Positions 8,348-17,981 of a stretch of 64,000 nt of DNA are shown in pieces. Positions within the stretch are counted from its first letter, which is position 1, and every line of letters starts with the position of its first letter. The notes beneath the pieces are model-generated. The model did no database searches. It was not told the DNA's origin and saw nothing but the letters and a program-made list of their open reading frames with translations. Position numbers and translations under genes: made by a program. This DNA is from Paenibacillus rhizosphaerae (lineage in GTDB: Bacteria; Bacillota; Bacilli; Paenibacillales; Paenibacillaceae): assembly GCF_014192015.1 (NCBI RefSeq), contig NZ_JACHXJ010000001.1:1178001-1242000 (forward strand), written 5' to 3'.

Positions 8348-9202
8348 TCATTCATAAAATAGCAGCCGCTTCGAGTACGCGTTGCGGAATTCCGTCGGAG
8401 TCAACCCCACGATTTTTTTGAAGGATTTCATAAAGTGATGCGGGTCGCTGTAACCCAGTTGATTGGAAATCTCGCTTACATTCTGGTTCGTATCGGTCAG
8501 CAGGTACTTGGCCAGCTCCATTTTCTGCTGCAAAATATACTGTTTCAGCGAGATCCCCGAGACGGTTGTAAACAGGTGGGACAGGTACTTTTCATTGTAG
8601 CCGAAATGCGAGGCGATTTGGGAGACCTTGATGTTCTCGTGGCGGCTCCATTTGATGTAGTCCAGAATATCGTTGTACAGCTGGGTTTGCTTAAAAGATT
8701 TGCCGGGGTTGTTCTTCTCAAAGAACAGCTGGTTGTAGAGCTCACAGAGGATGACGGTAGACATGTAGTCATTTAAGGTCTGTTCGTTGTAGCCGCGCAC
8801 CGAATCCTGCAGCTGCTTCATCATGACGACGATTTTTTCGGGATTGCGCAGGGTGCCGCATTGAGGAATGACGATCCGTCCGTTCTCGTGAACATGGGTA
8901 TAGCGGGAGAGGTCCAGCTTGGGAAGGTTCTGCGAAGAGGAAAAGTGCAGCCAATAAAAGCTGCAATCCGACGGCTTGGCTCCTTTCTGGCGCGTGAACG
9001 GGGGAAGCAGCAGATACTCTCCCTGGGAGACCTCGTAGGTCTCGTCGTCTCCCGAAATGTACAACGTTCCATGCGTCATCACAATGAGCTCATAATCCAT
9101 CAAGTAACGGCTTAAATGAATCCAATCCGCAGAGGGAGCAACGAACTTGCCGGTAAGCTCCATATGGACCGGATGCTCGACGCGGAGCTGATAGGCATCC
9201 AT
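8348..9202 (-). CDS. AraC-family transcriptional regulator with N-terminal cupin-like domain
   Basis: This 284-residue protein has an N-terminal cupin-like sensing domain (SQGEYLLLPPFTRQKGAKP near residues 60-80) and a C-terminal double helix-turn-helix of about 100 residues. The second helix-turn-helix carries the family signature in VSEISNQLGYSDPHHFMKSFKKIVGLTP. Such proteins bind a sugar and activate adjacent transport or glycosidase genes. It is divergent from an ABC sugar importer across about 200 nt, making it the likely regulator of that operon. The ligand is unknown. Confidence 0.88.
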   Translation of the reverse strand: MDAYQLRVEHPVHMELTGKFVAPSADWIHLSRYLMDYELIVMTHGTLYISGDDETYEVSQGEYLLLPPFTRQKGAKPSDCSFYWLHFSSSQNLPKLDLSRYTHVHENGRIVIPQCGTLRNPEKIVVMMKQLQDSVRGYNEQTLNDYMSTVILCELYNQLFFEKNNPGKSFKQTQLYNDILDYIKWSRHENIKVSQIASHFGYNEKYLSHLFTTVSGISLKQYILQQKMELAKYLLTDTNQNVSEISNQLGYSDPHHFMKSFKKIVGLTPTEFRNAYSKRLLFYE

Positions 9203-9308
9203 CTAAAGTTTCACCACCATTTCTAACCTTTTTCCACCCAATGAAGGGTCGCTAGAACCTTAAATTAACACATCGCATCAAACGGCACCATTAGCAAGTA
9301 CAAACCTT

Positions 9309-9338
9309 TTGACACAAATTCGATCGTTGAACTATTTT
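9309..9338 (+). promoter_or_regulatory. Candidate promoter of the first ABC importer operon
   Basis: TTGACA (9309-9314) and TATTTT (9333-9338) are separated by 18 nt, upstream of the lipoprotein start at 9404. It lies in the divergent region shared with the AraC gene. Confidence 0.5.
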
Positions 9339-9403
9339 GCCCCCTTAGGATTGAGTATAAGCTTGTGTAAACGGATTCATAAAACTCAAGGGGAGGATGA
9401 AGG

Positions 9404-11017
9404 ATGAAAAAAATACTCGCATCCGTGCTTGCGCTTGCGCTCGGAACGTCATTGCTGGCGGGCTGCAGCAGCGGCGGCAATGAGCCGGAGGAACCGACCG
9501 CGCAAGGGGGCAAAGTAAAGCTGAAAGCGATTATGACAAAGCATCCGCTCACACAAAAGTTCGAAAACATGAAATGGCTTCAGGATGCGGAGGAGAAGGC
9601 AGGGGTAGATATTGAATGGCAGGAGGTGTCCGCCGACTGGGATCAGAAGAAGGGAGCCATGCTGGCCAGCGAGGATATCCCGGATTTGATCGTTGGCGTG
9701 AACTCCATTACCGATTCGGATTTCGCCCAGTTTCCGGGGTTGTTCCAAGACCTGTCCGGGATGATCGACCAATATGCCCCGAATGTTAAGGCAATGTTCG
9801 ACGCCAAGCCCGAAACGAAGATTATTGCCACGCAGCAGGACGGTAAAATTTACGGTCTGCCGAAGTATCAGCGGTTCTGGCCCGATACGGCGACCCGGCA
9901 GTTTATCAACAAGGACTGGCTGGACCGGCTGGGGCTCCAGATGCCCATGACATGGGATGAGCTGTTCGACGTGCTGAAGGCGTTCAAAGACAAGGATGCC
10001 AACGGAAACGGAGATCCGAACGATGAGATCCCGATGGACTTCGCTCCGACGGGAACCGTCGCATTCGGCTACTTTATGCCGACCGTGCTGCTGGGCAGCG
10101 AAGGGATTACATTGTCCGACGGCAGCGGCAGCGGATATTTCGTGGAGGACGGCCAAGTCAAAAACTTCTTTATCGACGACCGTTACAAGGAGTTGGTCAA
10201 GTTTTTGAACAAATGCTTCAGCGCCGGGCTGATTAATCCTGAAGTATTCACCCAGGATTATACCAAGTACCAATCAGTGGCAAGGGGCAAAGGGAACACG
10301 GCTTCCGTCGGCTTTACATGGGGCTGGGAAGTCACCGACCGTTTCGGCAACGCGGTAAGTCCGCAGTATACGGCGATGGCGCCGCTGAAATTTACGGCGG
10401 ATTCCACCGTTCAGCAGTCGTGGTCCTACGATTACAACACCCTGAATTACGGTGTAAACACCGTTCAAATGTCTGCCGCTTCCAAGCATAAGGAAGCCGC
10501 GATGAAGTTTATCAACGAACTGTACAACCCCGAGGTCAGCATGCAGGTGCTCTTCGGTTCGCTCGGCACGAACATCAAGGACAACGGGGACGGATCGTTT
10601 GCCGTACTGCCGCCGCAGGATCAGGCCATGGATCCGGGAACCTGGAAATGGACTTCCACCTGGGCCGATAACGGGCCGATGTATATTGCCGACTCGCTGA
10701 AGCTGACCCTGGGAACAGACATGCAGTCGGTCGGCAAGCAAACCGAGCCGATGCAGAAGGTGCTGAACTCGATCGATAAGGACAATGATGTTTTCCCGAA
10801 CCTGTTTATTAAATACAGCGCGGCGGACAACAGTACGATGGCTCTCGCCAATACGGCGTTTGTGCCGATGGCCTTGGCCAAATGGTCGCAGTGGATCACC
10901 AAAGGCGGCGTGGATAAGGAGTGGGATGCCTACGTGGAAAATTGCAAAAAGACAGGTCTGTTGAAAAATATCGAAATTATGCAGAAATACTACGACGACT
11001 ATAAAAGCAAGCTGTAA
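9404..11017 (+). CDS. Extracellular solute-binding lipoprotein (LplA-like) of an ABC sugar importer
   Basis: This 537-residue lipoprotein has a signal peptide and lipobox LLAGC, placing the mature cysteine near residue 21. It has the fold and length of the large family 1 solute-binding proteins that Paenibacillus uses for oligosaccharides. It would capture a glycan outside the membrane and hand it to the two permeases that follow. No ATPase gene is in the operon; LplABC-type systems commonly share an MsmX-like ATPase encoded elsewhere. The start ATG follows GGGGAGG. Substrate is unknown. Confidence 0.9.
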   Translation: MKKILASVLALALGTSLLAGCSSGGNEPEEPTAQGGKVKLKAIMTKHPLTQKFENMKWLQDAEEKAGVDIEWQEVSADWDQKKGAMLASEDIPDLIVGVNSITDSDFAQFPGLFQDLSGMIDQYAPNVKAMFDAKPETKIIATQQDGKIYGLPKYQRFWPDTATRQFINKDWLDRLGLQMPMTWDELFDVLKAFKDKDANGNGDPNDEIPMDFAPTGTVAFGYFMPTVLLGSEGITLSDGSGSGYFVEDGQVKNFFIDDRYKELVKFLNKCFSAGLINPEVFTQDYTKYQSVARGKGNTASVGFTWGWEVTDRFGNAVSPQYTAMAPLKFTADSTVQQSWSYDYNTLNYGVNTVQMSAASKHKEAAMKFINELYNPEVSMQVLFGSLGTNIKDNGDGSFAVLPPQDQAMDPGTWKWTSTWADNGPMYIADSLKLTLGTDMQSVGKQTEPMQKVLNSIDKDNDVFPNLFIKYSAADNSTMALANTAFVPMALAKWSQWITKGGVDKEWDAYVENCKKTGLLKNIEIMQKYYDDYKSKL

Positions 11018-11105
11018 TGCGATCCCCGGCCTGGTGCTGCCTTCCTGCATCCGGGCCGGATAACAAAAGCACGGCAGCACTGCTGTTACAAGGAGGTAAT
11101 CTGGT

Positions 11106-12068
11106 ATGATTTCGCGATCCGGCCCCAAATACAAGAAGGCCGCTGCTTTGCCGAAAGCACGCAAGCAGACCGTTCTGAATACGTTCAGGCGGGACCATCA
11201 GCTGTGGATCATGATTTTCCCCGCGATTGTCGTGATTTTTATATTCAACTACATCCCGATGTACGGCATTCAGCTGGCTTTCAGGGACTATAGCTTCACG
11301 AAGGGGCTGACCGGCGGAGAGTGGAGGGGGCTGTTCTACTTCCGGCAGTTCTTTGAAAATTACATGTTTGTTGATCTGATGAAAAATACGGTGGTCATCA
11401 GTGTCGCCACGATTGTGCTCAGCTTCCCCGCCCCGATCATTCTGGCCTTACTCATCAATCAGGTCAGGTTGAAGCGGGCCAAGAAGACGCTCCAAACGAC
11501 CGTGTATTTGCCGCATTTTATCTCGACCGTCGTCATGGTCGGTCTGCTGAGCGTGCTGCTCTCGCCGAATTCGGGAATTATCGGGCACCTCCTGCAGTGG
11601 TTTGGCCTCGGGGATGTCAACCTGCTGGGGTCGACCAAGACGTTCGTGCCCGTATACGTCCTGTCGGAAATTTGGCAGCACGGCGGATGGAACAGCATTA
11701 TCTATTTGGCCGCTTTGTCCACCGTGGATCCGCAGCTGTACGACTCCGCAAAGATGGACGGAGCAAGCCGCTGGCAGACGATCCGGTATGTCGATATCCC
11801 CGCCCTGGTGCCGACAATCATTATATTATTCGTACTCAGCATGGGCAGTGTCCTTGGAACGGGCTTCGAGAAAGTATTTCTGATGCAGAATCCGCTGAAC
11901 CTGCCAGTTTCCGAAGTCATTGCCACCTATGTGTACAAAATCGGTATTATCAGCAGCCAGTTCAGCTATTCGGCCGCCATCGGCTTGTTTAATACCGTCA
12001 TCAATTTTATCTTCCTATTCATCATGAACATGATCGCCAAGCGGTTCTCGGACATCAGTCTGTGGTAA
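11106..12068 (+). CDS. ABC sugar permease, LplB type
   Basis: This 320-residue inner-membrane subunit has about six transmembrane segments. The N-terminal FNYIPMYGIQLAFRDYS is characteristic of LplB proteins. The EAA coupling loop is visible as YDSAKMDGASRWQTIRYVDIP near residues 215-236 and would contact the shared ATPase. It lies 88 nt after the binding protein behind AAGGAGGT, and the second permease follows closely. It is the membrane half of the importer regulated by the neighbouring AraC protein. Confidence 0.92.
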   Translation: MISRSGPKYKKAAALPKARKQTVLNTFRRDHQLWIMIFPAIVVIFIFNYIPMYGIQLAFRDYSFTKGLTGGEWRGLFYFRQFFENYMFVDLMKNTVVISVATIVLSFPAPIILALLINQVRLKRAKKTLQTTVYLPHFISTVVMVGLLSVLLSPNSGIIGHLLQWFGLGDVNLLGSTKTFVPVYVLSEIWQHGGWNSIIYLAALSTVDPQLYDSAKMDGASRWQTIRYVDIPALVPTIIILFVLSMGSVLGTGFEKVFLMQNPLNLPVSEVIATYVYKIGIISSQFSYSAAIGLFNTVINFIFLFIMNMIAKRFSDISLW

Positions 12069-12099
12069 AAGGCGGCGATTCCGAAAGGAGCATGAAGCA

Positions 12100-13002
12100 T
12101 TGATACTTACACATCGTAAGCGCCGGAGTACGGGGGATGTTCTGTTTCAAGTGATGGTCGCCGCCCTGTGCGTGCTGATTTTTCTGATCGTAGCCTATCC
12201 GCTGTACTTCGTCGTCATTGCATCCGTCAGCGATCAATCGCTGGTGTCGACCGGCCAGGTGACGCTGTATCCCAAACATATCAGCTTTTTTGGCTATCAG
12301 GAAATTTTCAAGGATGCCCGCATTTGGACCGGATACAAAAACACGATCATTTACACGGTGCTGGGTACGGCGGTGAACCTGCTGTTTACGCTGCCGGCCG
12401 CCTATGTCTTGTCGCGGAAAGAGTTTCGCGCCCGCCGTTTTATCATGTTTGCCTTCGTGGTCACCTTGTTCTTTAACGGCGGCCTGATCCCAACCTATCT
12501 GCTGATGAAGCAGCTGCACCTGACCAATTCGATGTGGGTGTTTATCATCCCGTTTTCCGTCAATGTGTACAATTTAATTATCGCAAGGTCGTTTTTCGAG
12601 CATTCCATTCCGAAAGAGCTGCATGAAGCAGCTTCCATGGACGGCTGCAGCCACTTCACTTTTTTTGTGAAAATCGCGCTTCCGCTGTCCAAGGCGGTTG
12701 TGTCCGTCATCGCCCTGTATTATTTAGTGGCGCATTGGAACGATTTCTTTACCGGACTCATTTATATTCAGAGCAATTCGCTCCAGCCGCTGCAAATCGT
12801 GCTGCGAGACATCCTGCTATCCAACCAGGTGTTTTCATCCGGGGCGGGGTCCGGCGGAGCCGCCGGAGGGTATGCGCAGCAGTATGCGGATCAGGTCAAG
12901 TATGCCGTGATCATCGTATCCACGCTGCCAATTCTGATGGTGTATCCATTTATTCAAAAGTACTTTGAAAAAGGCGTCATGATCGGCTCGGTCAAGGGTT
13001 AG
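12100..13002 (+). CDS. ABC sugar permease, YtcP/LplC type
   Basis: This 300-residue polytopic protein is the partner permease of the preceding LplB-like subunit. The EAA loop is in PKELHEAASMDGCSHFTFFVKIALP, near residues 168-192, and the C-terminal QKYFEKGVMIGSVKG is a family hallmark. The start is probably TTG 12100, nine bases after AAAGGAG; the ATG at 12092 opens only a very short frame. A strong terminator 31 nt after the stop closes the operon. Confidence 0.91.
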   Translation: MILTHRKRRSTGDVLFQVMVAALCVLIFLIVAYPLYFVVIASVSDQSLVSTGQVTLYPKHISFFGYQEIFKDARIWTGYKNTIIYTVLGTAVNLLFTLPAAYVLSRKEFRARRFIMFAFVVTLFFNGGLIPTYLLMKQLHLTNSMWVFIIPFSVNVYNLIIARSFFEHSIPKELHEAASMDGCSHFTFFVKIALPLSKAVVSVIALYYLVAHWNDFFTGLIYIQSNSLQPLQIVLRDILLSNQVFSSGAGSGGAAGGYAQQYADQVKYAVIIVSTLPILMVYPFIQKYFEKGVMIGSVKG

Positions 13003-13032
13003 CGGAGCGGATTCACGCCACCACGAATGAAC

Positions 13033-13064
13033 AAAGCCGCCAGGCAATAGTGCCTGGCGGCTTT
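13033..13064 (+). terminator. Strong intrinsic terminator of the ABC operon
   Basis: AAAGCCGCCAGGC (13033-13045) pairs with GCCTGGCGGCTTT (13052-13064). It is symmetric, so it may also serve the convergent kinase gene. Confidence 0.85.
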
Positions 13065-13126
13065 CGTAGTTCGAATCATCATAATGATCGGACCTTTAGA
13101 ATCGTTTCGATAGCACGGATCGACGA

Positions 13127-14713
13127 TTAAGCTCCTTCGGTCAATACCGGCAACGTTATCGTGAAGACGGATCCTTCGGATTCCATGCTTTTGACGGTGA
13201 GCGTGCCGTTGTGGTCCTGAATGATCTTATGGCAGATGGATAGGCCGAGGCCGGTTCCTTCTTCCTTGGTCGTATAGAACGGATCGAAGATTTTCGGTAG
13301 CAGGTCTTCGGGGATACCTTTTCCCGTATCAGACACGTCAATAGTGACAGCCGAATCCGTTTGCTGCACCTGAATATGGATATGACCCGGCTGTTCCATC
13401 GCCTCAATGGCATTGCGCACCAGATTAATCAGCACTTGTACGATTTTATCCCGTTCCATTTCAACCATGACGGAATCGCCGACATTCTCCATGCTGATGC
13501 TGTGCCCTCTGGAAGTCACCTGCGACTCGGTTAAATTTCTTGCTCTTTCCACGCAATGCGAGATGGGCTCGGGGCGGATGTTGCCAAGATGCGGTTTGGA
13601 AAACTGCAGAAACTCCGCCGTCAGTTCGTTCATGCGGGTGATCTCGTTGGTGATGATGTCGACCCAAGGCCCGATATTGTACGACTGCGATTTGGACAGG
13701 TGGATGAAGCCTTTCAGCGTCGTGAGCGGATTCCGGATTTCATGGGCCATGCCCGCGGCAAGCTCGCCGACGATTTTCAGCTTTTCGCTTCGGAACATTT
13801 CTTCCTCCCGCTTCAGCCACAGCATCCTCTTTTTCTGAAACAGCCGGTCTTCAGCCAGCATGATAATATCATGCGAGGTTGTGCTTTCCCGGGGAAACCG
13901 CGCCGTGCTGTAGGTCACCTCATAGCCGAGCTTGCCTGATTCAAGAATATCCTGGGCTTGTCCAAGACTTCCATCGGTATCCGGGATGACCATCGCGAAC
14001 CGGTCCCCGGCATAACGGGAGATCGCGAAGGCGCTCGAGAAATAAGTCCGGATGATGAGCGATATTCTCGTCAAAATTTCGTTGCCGCCGCGGATGCTTT
14101 CCTTATTAAGGCTTTTGAAGTCCTGAAAGTCCAGCAGGATCAGCACAAATGGCGACTTTTTTGCCTCAACCAGTTCGTTGACGGCACTGACATAACCATC
14201 GTAATTCAAAAAACCGGTCAGCGGGTCATGCGATGCAAGAAATTGGTTTCGCCTCAAAAGACGCTTTCTTTCGATTTCGGTCGTGACGAGATAACGCATT
14301 CCAAGGACGATTAATACCAGACTAACCAGATCGTAGACCGAAACCAAGAGGTTGTAGCGGTCCCAAGGAAGGTAGCTTAACCGGATGACGGTATACATCA
14401 TGGAATAAGCAAAAGCCAGCGACAGCGTATACTTCAAGTTTCTCGTATTCCGGGTTTCCATAATAATCAATATAAAATAAATAATTTGCGTCCAATTGAG
14501 CTGGGAACTCCAATGGAAGAAGGCGAGGCTTACAGATTGGAGAAGCAAGGAACGGCTGCTGGACTCGGTGGAGAAAATCATAACCGCCGTCAGCATCGCT
14601 CCAGAGAGAAATAGCAGAAAGATGCTGTCGGCTTTGCCCAACAGAAGGGAAGATAACATGATAAATGTAGTTAAGGAAGGAATCAAGACGTGTCTTGTCT
14701 GTTTTACGATCAT
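13127..14713 (-). CDS. Membrane histidine kinase with a degenerate GGDEF domain
   Basis: This is a 528-residue sensor kinase. The N-terminal 150 residues hold about five membrane segments. A GGDEF-type domain follows (HDPLTGFLNYDGY near residue 180, LDFQDFKSLN near 213), but its signature is RYAGDRF instead of RYGGDEF, so cyclase activity is unlikely. Then come a HisKA domain with AAGMAHEIRNPLTTLKGF (phospho-accepting His) and an HATPase domain with DTGKGIP and GTGLGLS. The kinase half resembles Kin sporulation kinases. No response regulator is adjacent. The start is ATG 14713 behind a CTAGGAG site; a start 54 nt upstream lacks one. Confidence 0.85.
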   Translation of the reverse strand: MIVKQTRHVLIPSLTTFIMLSSLLLGKADSIFLLFLSGAMLTAVMIFSTESSSRSLLLQSVSLAFFHWSSQLNWTQIIYFILIIMETRNTRNLKYTLSLAFAYSMMYTVIRLSYLPWDRYNLLVSVYDLVSLVLIVLGMRYLVTTEIERKRLLRRNQFLASHDPLTGFLNYDGYVSAVNELVEAKKSPFVLILLDFQDFKSLNKESIRGGNEILTRISLIIRTYFSSAFAISRYAGDRFAMVIPDTDGSLGQAQDILESGKLGYEVTYSTARFPRESTTSHDIIMLAEDRLFQKKRMLWLKREEEMFRSEKLKIVGELAAGMAHEIRNPLTTLKGFIHLSKSQSYNIGPWVDIITNEITRMNELTAEFLQFSKPHLGNIRPEPISHCVERARNLTESQVTSRGHSISMENVGDSVMVEMERDKIVQVLINLVRNAIEAMEQPGHIHIQVQQTDSAVTIDVSDTGKGIPEDLLPKIFDPFYTTKEEGTGLGLSICHKIIQDHNGTLTVKSMESEGSVFTITLPVLTEGA

Positions 14714-14950
14714 GTTTATGCTCCTAGGGAAAAAAGTAAAATTCAGCAAGCCCTTATCTACTGCCATTATATCGGATAGGCCCTGAAAACAATGTCGAAT
14801 TTCCGTGTCGCCTTGGAAATGATCATGATTTTTTTTCTCCTATGGAGAAAACAGATTTTATGGTATAAATGACCTCATAGCCCGCCGGATGATTTCGGTG
14901 TGGAGGGATGCCGGAAAGATCCGGCACGAACGAAAACCAGGGGGAGTGTC

Positions 14951-15235
14951 ATGCGGACGTATTTTGTCATCAGCCAGATCATCTATGTGTTATGTTTTGT
15001 TCCGTGGCTGTTGATTTGGGGAATTTCGTTTATGGGGTTTGACAACGGAATCAGCGGAGCGGCCATCGCCATGGTATCCGTGATCGGCGTTTACCCGCTC
15101 GTCACCATTGCCTGTGCCATTATGGCCTGGGTGTTCTACAAGAAAAGAAAGAGGGCGGCGGTTATCGTGAATTCCATTCCGCTCTTGTGGGTGCTTGGCA
15201 TCGGCGTACCGGTGCTCGCAGTAAATCTTTTGTAA
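14951..15235 (+). CDS. Small membrane protein, unknown
   Basis: This 94-residue protein has three hydrophobic segments (residues about 5-25, 35-60 and 73-92). A basic loop, YKKRKRAA, after the second segment is probably cytoplasmic. I recognise no family. GGGGGAGTG precedes ATG 14951. It stands alone, divergent from the GGDEF-containing kinase, with a clear ribosome binding site that supports translation. Confidence 0.6.
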   Translation: MRTYFVISQIIYVLCFVPWLLIWGISFMGFDNGISGAAIAMVSVIGVYPLVTIACAIMAWVFYKKRKRAAVIVNSIPLLWVLGIGVPVLAVNLL

Positions 15236-15492
15236 ACGTTACAAAGAGCATGAACCGTGCAAAACCCGGCATATTCAGGATATGTCCTGATCTGCAGGGC
15301 TTTGTGACTTTTTACAGCATTAGCCATTGCTACGGGTCGTCTACCGGGAGAAGGACGCTCGAGCAGAGTTCGGACAAAGCCTCATAAAAATATCCCGCAG
15401 ACTCCATTTAAAGCTATACTTTTCCGGGGATATCCACTATTGTTGACTGTGTATCCGTATGGATGACCAGTGCAATCGGGGAGTGTGAAACA

Positions 15493-16359
15493 GTGGAGTC
15501 TTATGATTGGGATGAGAAGATGGGGTATTTGCGCCGGAGAATGAATCTTTATTATAATGACGACTACATCGCGTTTTTGGTCAAATCGGTTTGGAAATGG
15601 GAAACTCCGGTTCGGATCGTCGATTTCGGCTGCGGATTCGGGCAGTTGGGCTTGACGATGCTTCCGCACTTGCCGGAAGGCTCAACCTATACGGGGATCG
15701 ATCCGGGAGCAAGGCAAATTGACACAGCCAAGGAGCTGTTCGCACACCTGCCCTGGAAGGCCGAATTCATTCAGGCGGAGCTGGAGGAGGCTGAACTGGG
15801 CCGCGCCTTTGATGTCGCCGTATCGCACGCAGTGCTTATGCATAGATCCGATCCTCTGCAGCTGCTGGCTAAGATGGCCGAAAGTGTGAAGGACGGAGGA
15901 ACGGTCATTTGTTACGAGCCTCACGGCTGTGCGTCCATGTCGAGCTATTATTTTGCGGATGTTTTATCTACGGAAGTCATGCCGCTTGGCCCCCTGCAGA
16001 AGCTGCATGAACAGGATGCTCTGCGGACCGGGAAGGACGCCAACATCGGCATGAAGCTGCCGGTTTACTTTTCGCAGTTGGGGCTGCGCCGGATCGAGAG
16101 CAGAATCAGCGACAGGGTGAACTATTACGACCCGGCTCAGGATTCCGAGGAGACGAGGGCTTTGTTCAGCAACCTGCAGTTTGAATGCCCGGGGCAGGAG
16201 GAAGACTTTATTCAGACGCTGAGTGAGAGGGGGCTAACGCCTGAGGAAGCAAAGCGGCTCTATATCGCCGAGGATCTGTTATCCCAGGTGTATACGCCGT
16301 CGATTGCGTTTGCCCATGCGCCGAGCATGAAAATTACATTCGGTACGGTGATCCGATAA
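15493..16359 (+). CDS. Class I SAM-dependent methyltransferase
   Basis: This 288-residue protein has motif I as IVDFGCGFGQLG near residues 40-51, motif II as TYTGIDPGA, and a post-II stretch FDVAVSHAVLMH. It would transfer methyl from S-adenosylmethionine, but the C-terminal region gives no clue to the acceptor. The start is set at GTG 15493, nine bases after GGGGAG (15478-15483); an ATG 30 nt upstream lacks a site. A terminator follows, and the gene is transcribed alone. Confidence 0.82.
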   Translation: MESYDWDEKMGYLRRRMNLYYNDDYIAFLVKSVWKWETPVRIVDFGCGFGQLGLTMLPHLPEGSTYTGIDPGARQIDTAKELFAHLPWKAEFIQAELEEAELGRAFDVAVSHAVLMHRSDPLQLLAKMAESVKDGGTVICYEPHGCASMSSYYFADVLSTEVMPLGPLQKLHEQDALRTGKDANIGMKLPVYFSQLGLRRIESRISDRVNYYDPAQDSEETRALFSNLQFECPGQEEDFIQTLSERGLTPEEAKRLYIAEDLLSQVYTPSIAFAHAPSMKITFGTVIR

Positions 16360-16377
16360 ACCCGTGCAACAAAAAAG

Positions 16378-16421
16378 GAGCTGTTCCCAGGGTTCATTAA
16401 CCTTCCGGGACAGCTCTTTTT
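16378..16421 (+). terminator. Intrinsic terminator after methyltransferase
   Basis: GAGCTGTTCCC (16378-16388) pairs with GGGACAGCTC (16407-16416) with one bulged T, followed by TTTTT. Confidence 0.8.
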
Positions 16422-16555
16422 GCTTACGACCGTTTGTAACCAGACCTTATTCAACATCATAACAGAACCGAAAGAAACAGTCTATATTTTCGGCAGGGAC
16501 TTGGGTATAGTTGGTGATGCCGGCAATCCAAATGATAGAAACGGGGAAAGCAGAA

Positions 16556-17533
16556 ATGGAAATGGTATGTCATATTTCCGAGTCGGATTTAACGGATTAT
16601 GCCAATCGGGTATTCGGATCGGGTTACGCCATCTCACGGATTACGCGGCTGAACGGAGGGGCCCAGAAGGTCGTCTATCAACTCGATTTTCTGAACGGTT
16701 TCTCCTGCATGCTGTACGTTTGGGACTTATCCATGAATTACTTTCGGGAAGAAATCGAAGATTCGGATCATGATATGCGGTCCTATGGAGCCGACTTGTT
16801 TGACGAGAACAACCGAATATTAACCCAGTTGGGCATTCCCACGCCTGAGTTGTATGACCTTAACCAGGAGCACCGGGAATATGCGTTTGATTATGCGCTT
16901 GTCGAACGTATTGATGGCAGCAAAGCAGAAGACTATTTTGCACAGCCGGATACAACGGATAAGCAGCGATTGTTTCGGCGAATCGGGGAGATGGCTGCCA
17001 GGATGCACGACTGCGTGAGAGATGTACACGGGCGGCCTGGTCAAAACAAGCCTCCCCGGAAGTCCTGCCAGCAGGAGCTGGGGGACAATGCCGTCAGACA
17101 GATCGCGTATGCCGCCTCTTATTTGCCTGAGATAGCGGCCGCTAAAGAAGGGCTTATGTCCGTTCTTCAGGAATTTTCATCGCGGATTCACCCAAGGACA
17201 TCTTACGGCTTGATTCATGGCGAGCTTGGGCCGGACCACATTTTGGTGAATCCGAATCTGGAGCCGTATCTGATCGATATTGAAGGCGTAACCTATTTTG
17301 ACATTGAGCATGAGCACAGCTTTCTGGAATTTCGGTTTGGGGAGTATTACCGGTATTTTCGTCAGGACCATCTTGATCCTGACCGGATGGCCTTCTATCG
17401 CCTGCACCACCATATATCCTTGATCGGAGGCGGTTTAAAACTGCTTCACCGCGGCTTTCCCGACCGGCCGTTTGCCCAGGGGATCGTGGATCACCATCTA
17501 AAGTGCGCTCTGCAATATGTTCATAATAAGTGA
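16556..17533 (+). CDS. Aminoglycoside phosphotransferase (APH)-fold kinase
   Basis: This protein of about 325 residues has an APH/choline-kinase-like fold. The catalytic loop reads HGELGPDHILVN near residues 221-232, where classical APH enzymes have HGDxxxxN, and the metal-binding DFG equivalent is LIDIEGVTYFD. The changed loop leaves it unclear whether it phosphorylates a drug, a metabolite, or nothing. The start is ATG 16556 behind GGGGAAA; a GTG 45 nt upstream has no good site. It is followed by a terminator. Antibiotic resistance should not be assumed. Confidence 0.75.
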   Translation: MEMVCHISESDLTDYANRVFGSGYAISRITRLNGGAQKVVYQLDFLNGFSCMLYVWDLSMNYFREEIEDSDHDMRSYGADLFDENNRILTQLGIPTPELYDLNQEHREYAFDYALVERIDGSKAEDYFAQPDTTDKQRLFRRIGEMAARMHDCVRDVHGRPGQNKPPRKSCQQELGDNAVRQIAYAASYLPEIAAAKEGLMSVLQEFSSRIHPRTSYGLIHGELGPDHILVNPNLEPYLIDIEGVTYFDIEHEHSFLEFRFGEYYRYFRQDHLDPDRMAFYRLHHHISLIGGGLKLLHRGFPDRPFAQGIVDHHLKCALQYVHNK

Positions 17534-17572
17534 AATAGAATAAATTCCAGCCGATACATTCCATTAACTATA

Positions 17573-17599
17573 GAAGCCTCTCTCAGAGGCTTCTTTTTT
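17573..17599 (+). terminator. Intrinsic terminator after APH-fold kinase
   Basis: GAAGCCTCT (17573-17581) pairs with AGAGGCTTC (17585-17593), followed by six T. Confidence 0.88.
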
Positions 17600-17722
17600 G
17601 TGCGTAGCGCCGGCAGGCAAATTTTATGGTCCCGGGAGTGCCGCTGAGACTGAATCAAGCCATAAGCAGGGGGATAACCTATCTTTGCAGACATCGTTAA
17701 ATAAAGGAGGTACAGGTCAGAC

Positions 17723-17968
17723 GTGAAGGATTTTCCGCTCGCACCCCATGAATCGATCGATCTTCATGAAGTGCTGAATTTTAAAACGCTCTGCGTTGCC
17801 AAATCGAAGCTGATGCAGGGTGTGGTTTTCGACAAGGAACTGAAGGCACTTATGCAAAAAGACGTTGAACAATCCACGCAGGCTATCAACGAGCTGAAAG
17901 CGGTTTACGGAAGAGCTCCGTTTCAGGCTCCGGTTCCGGAAAGCAAGCCTGCCCCTATCCTAAATTGA
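17723..17968 (+). CDS. Small spore coat-like protein (first copy)
   Basis: This 81-residue protein matches the short coat-associated family containing [19 protein letters not shown], near residues 15-33. It is similar along its length to the protein at 19538-19747. It starts with GTG 17723 behind a strong AAAGGAGG (17703-17710). It is the first gene of a compact five-gene cluster, expected to be expressed during sporulation and located in or under the spore coat. Its exact role is unknown. A similar gene order (yraG-yraF-adhB-yraE-yraD) is known in Bacillus subtilis. Confidence 0.78.
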   Translation: MKDFPLAPHESIDLHEVLNFKTLCVAKSKLMQGVVFDKELKALMQKDVEQSTQAINELKAVYGRAPFQAPVPESKPAPILN

Positions 17969-17981
17969 AGGTGATACTCTG

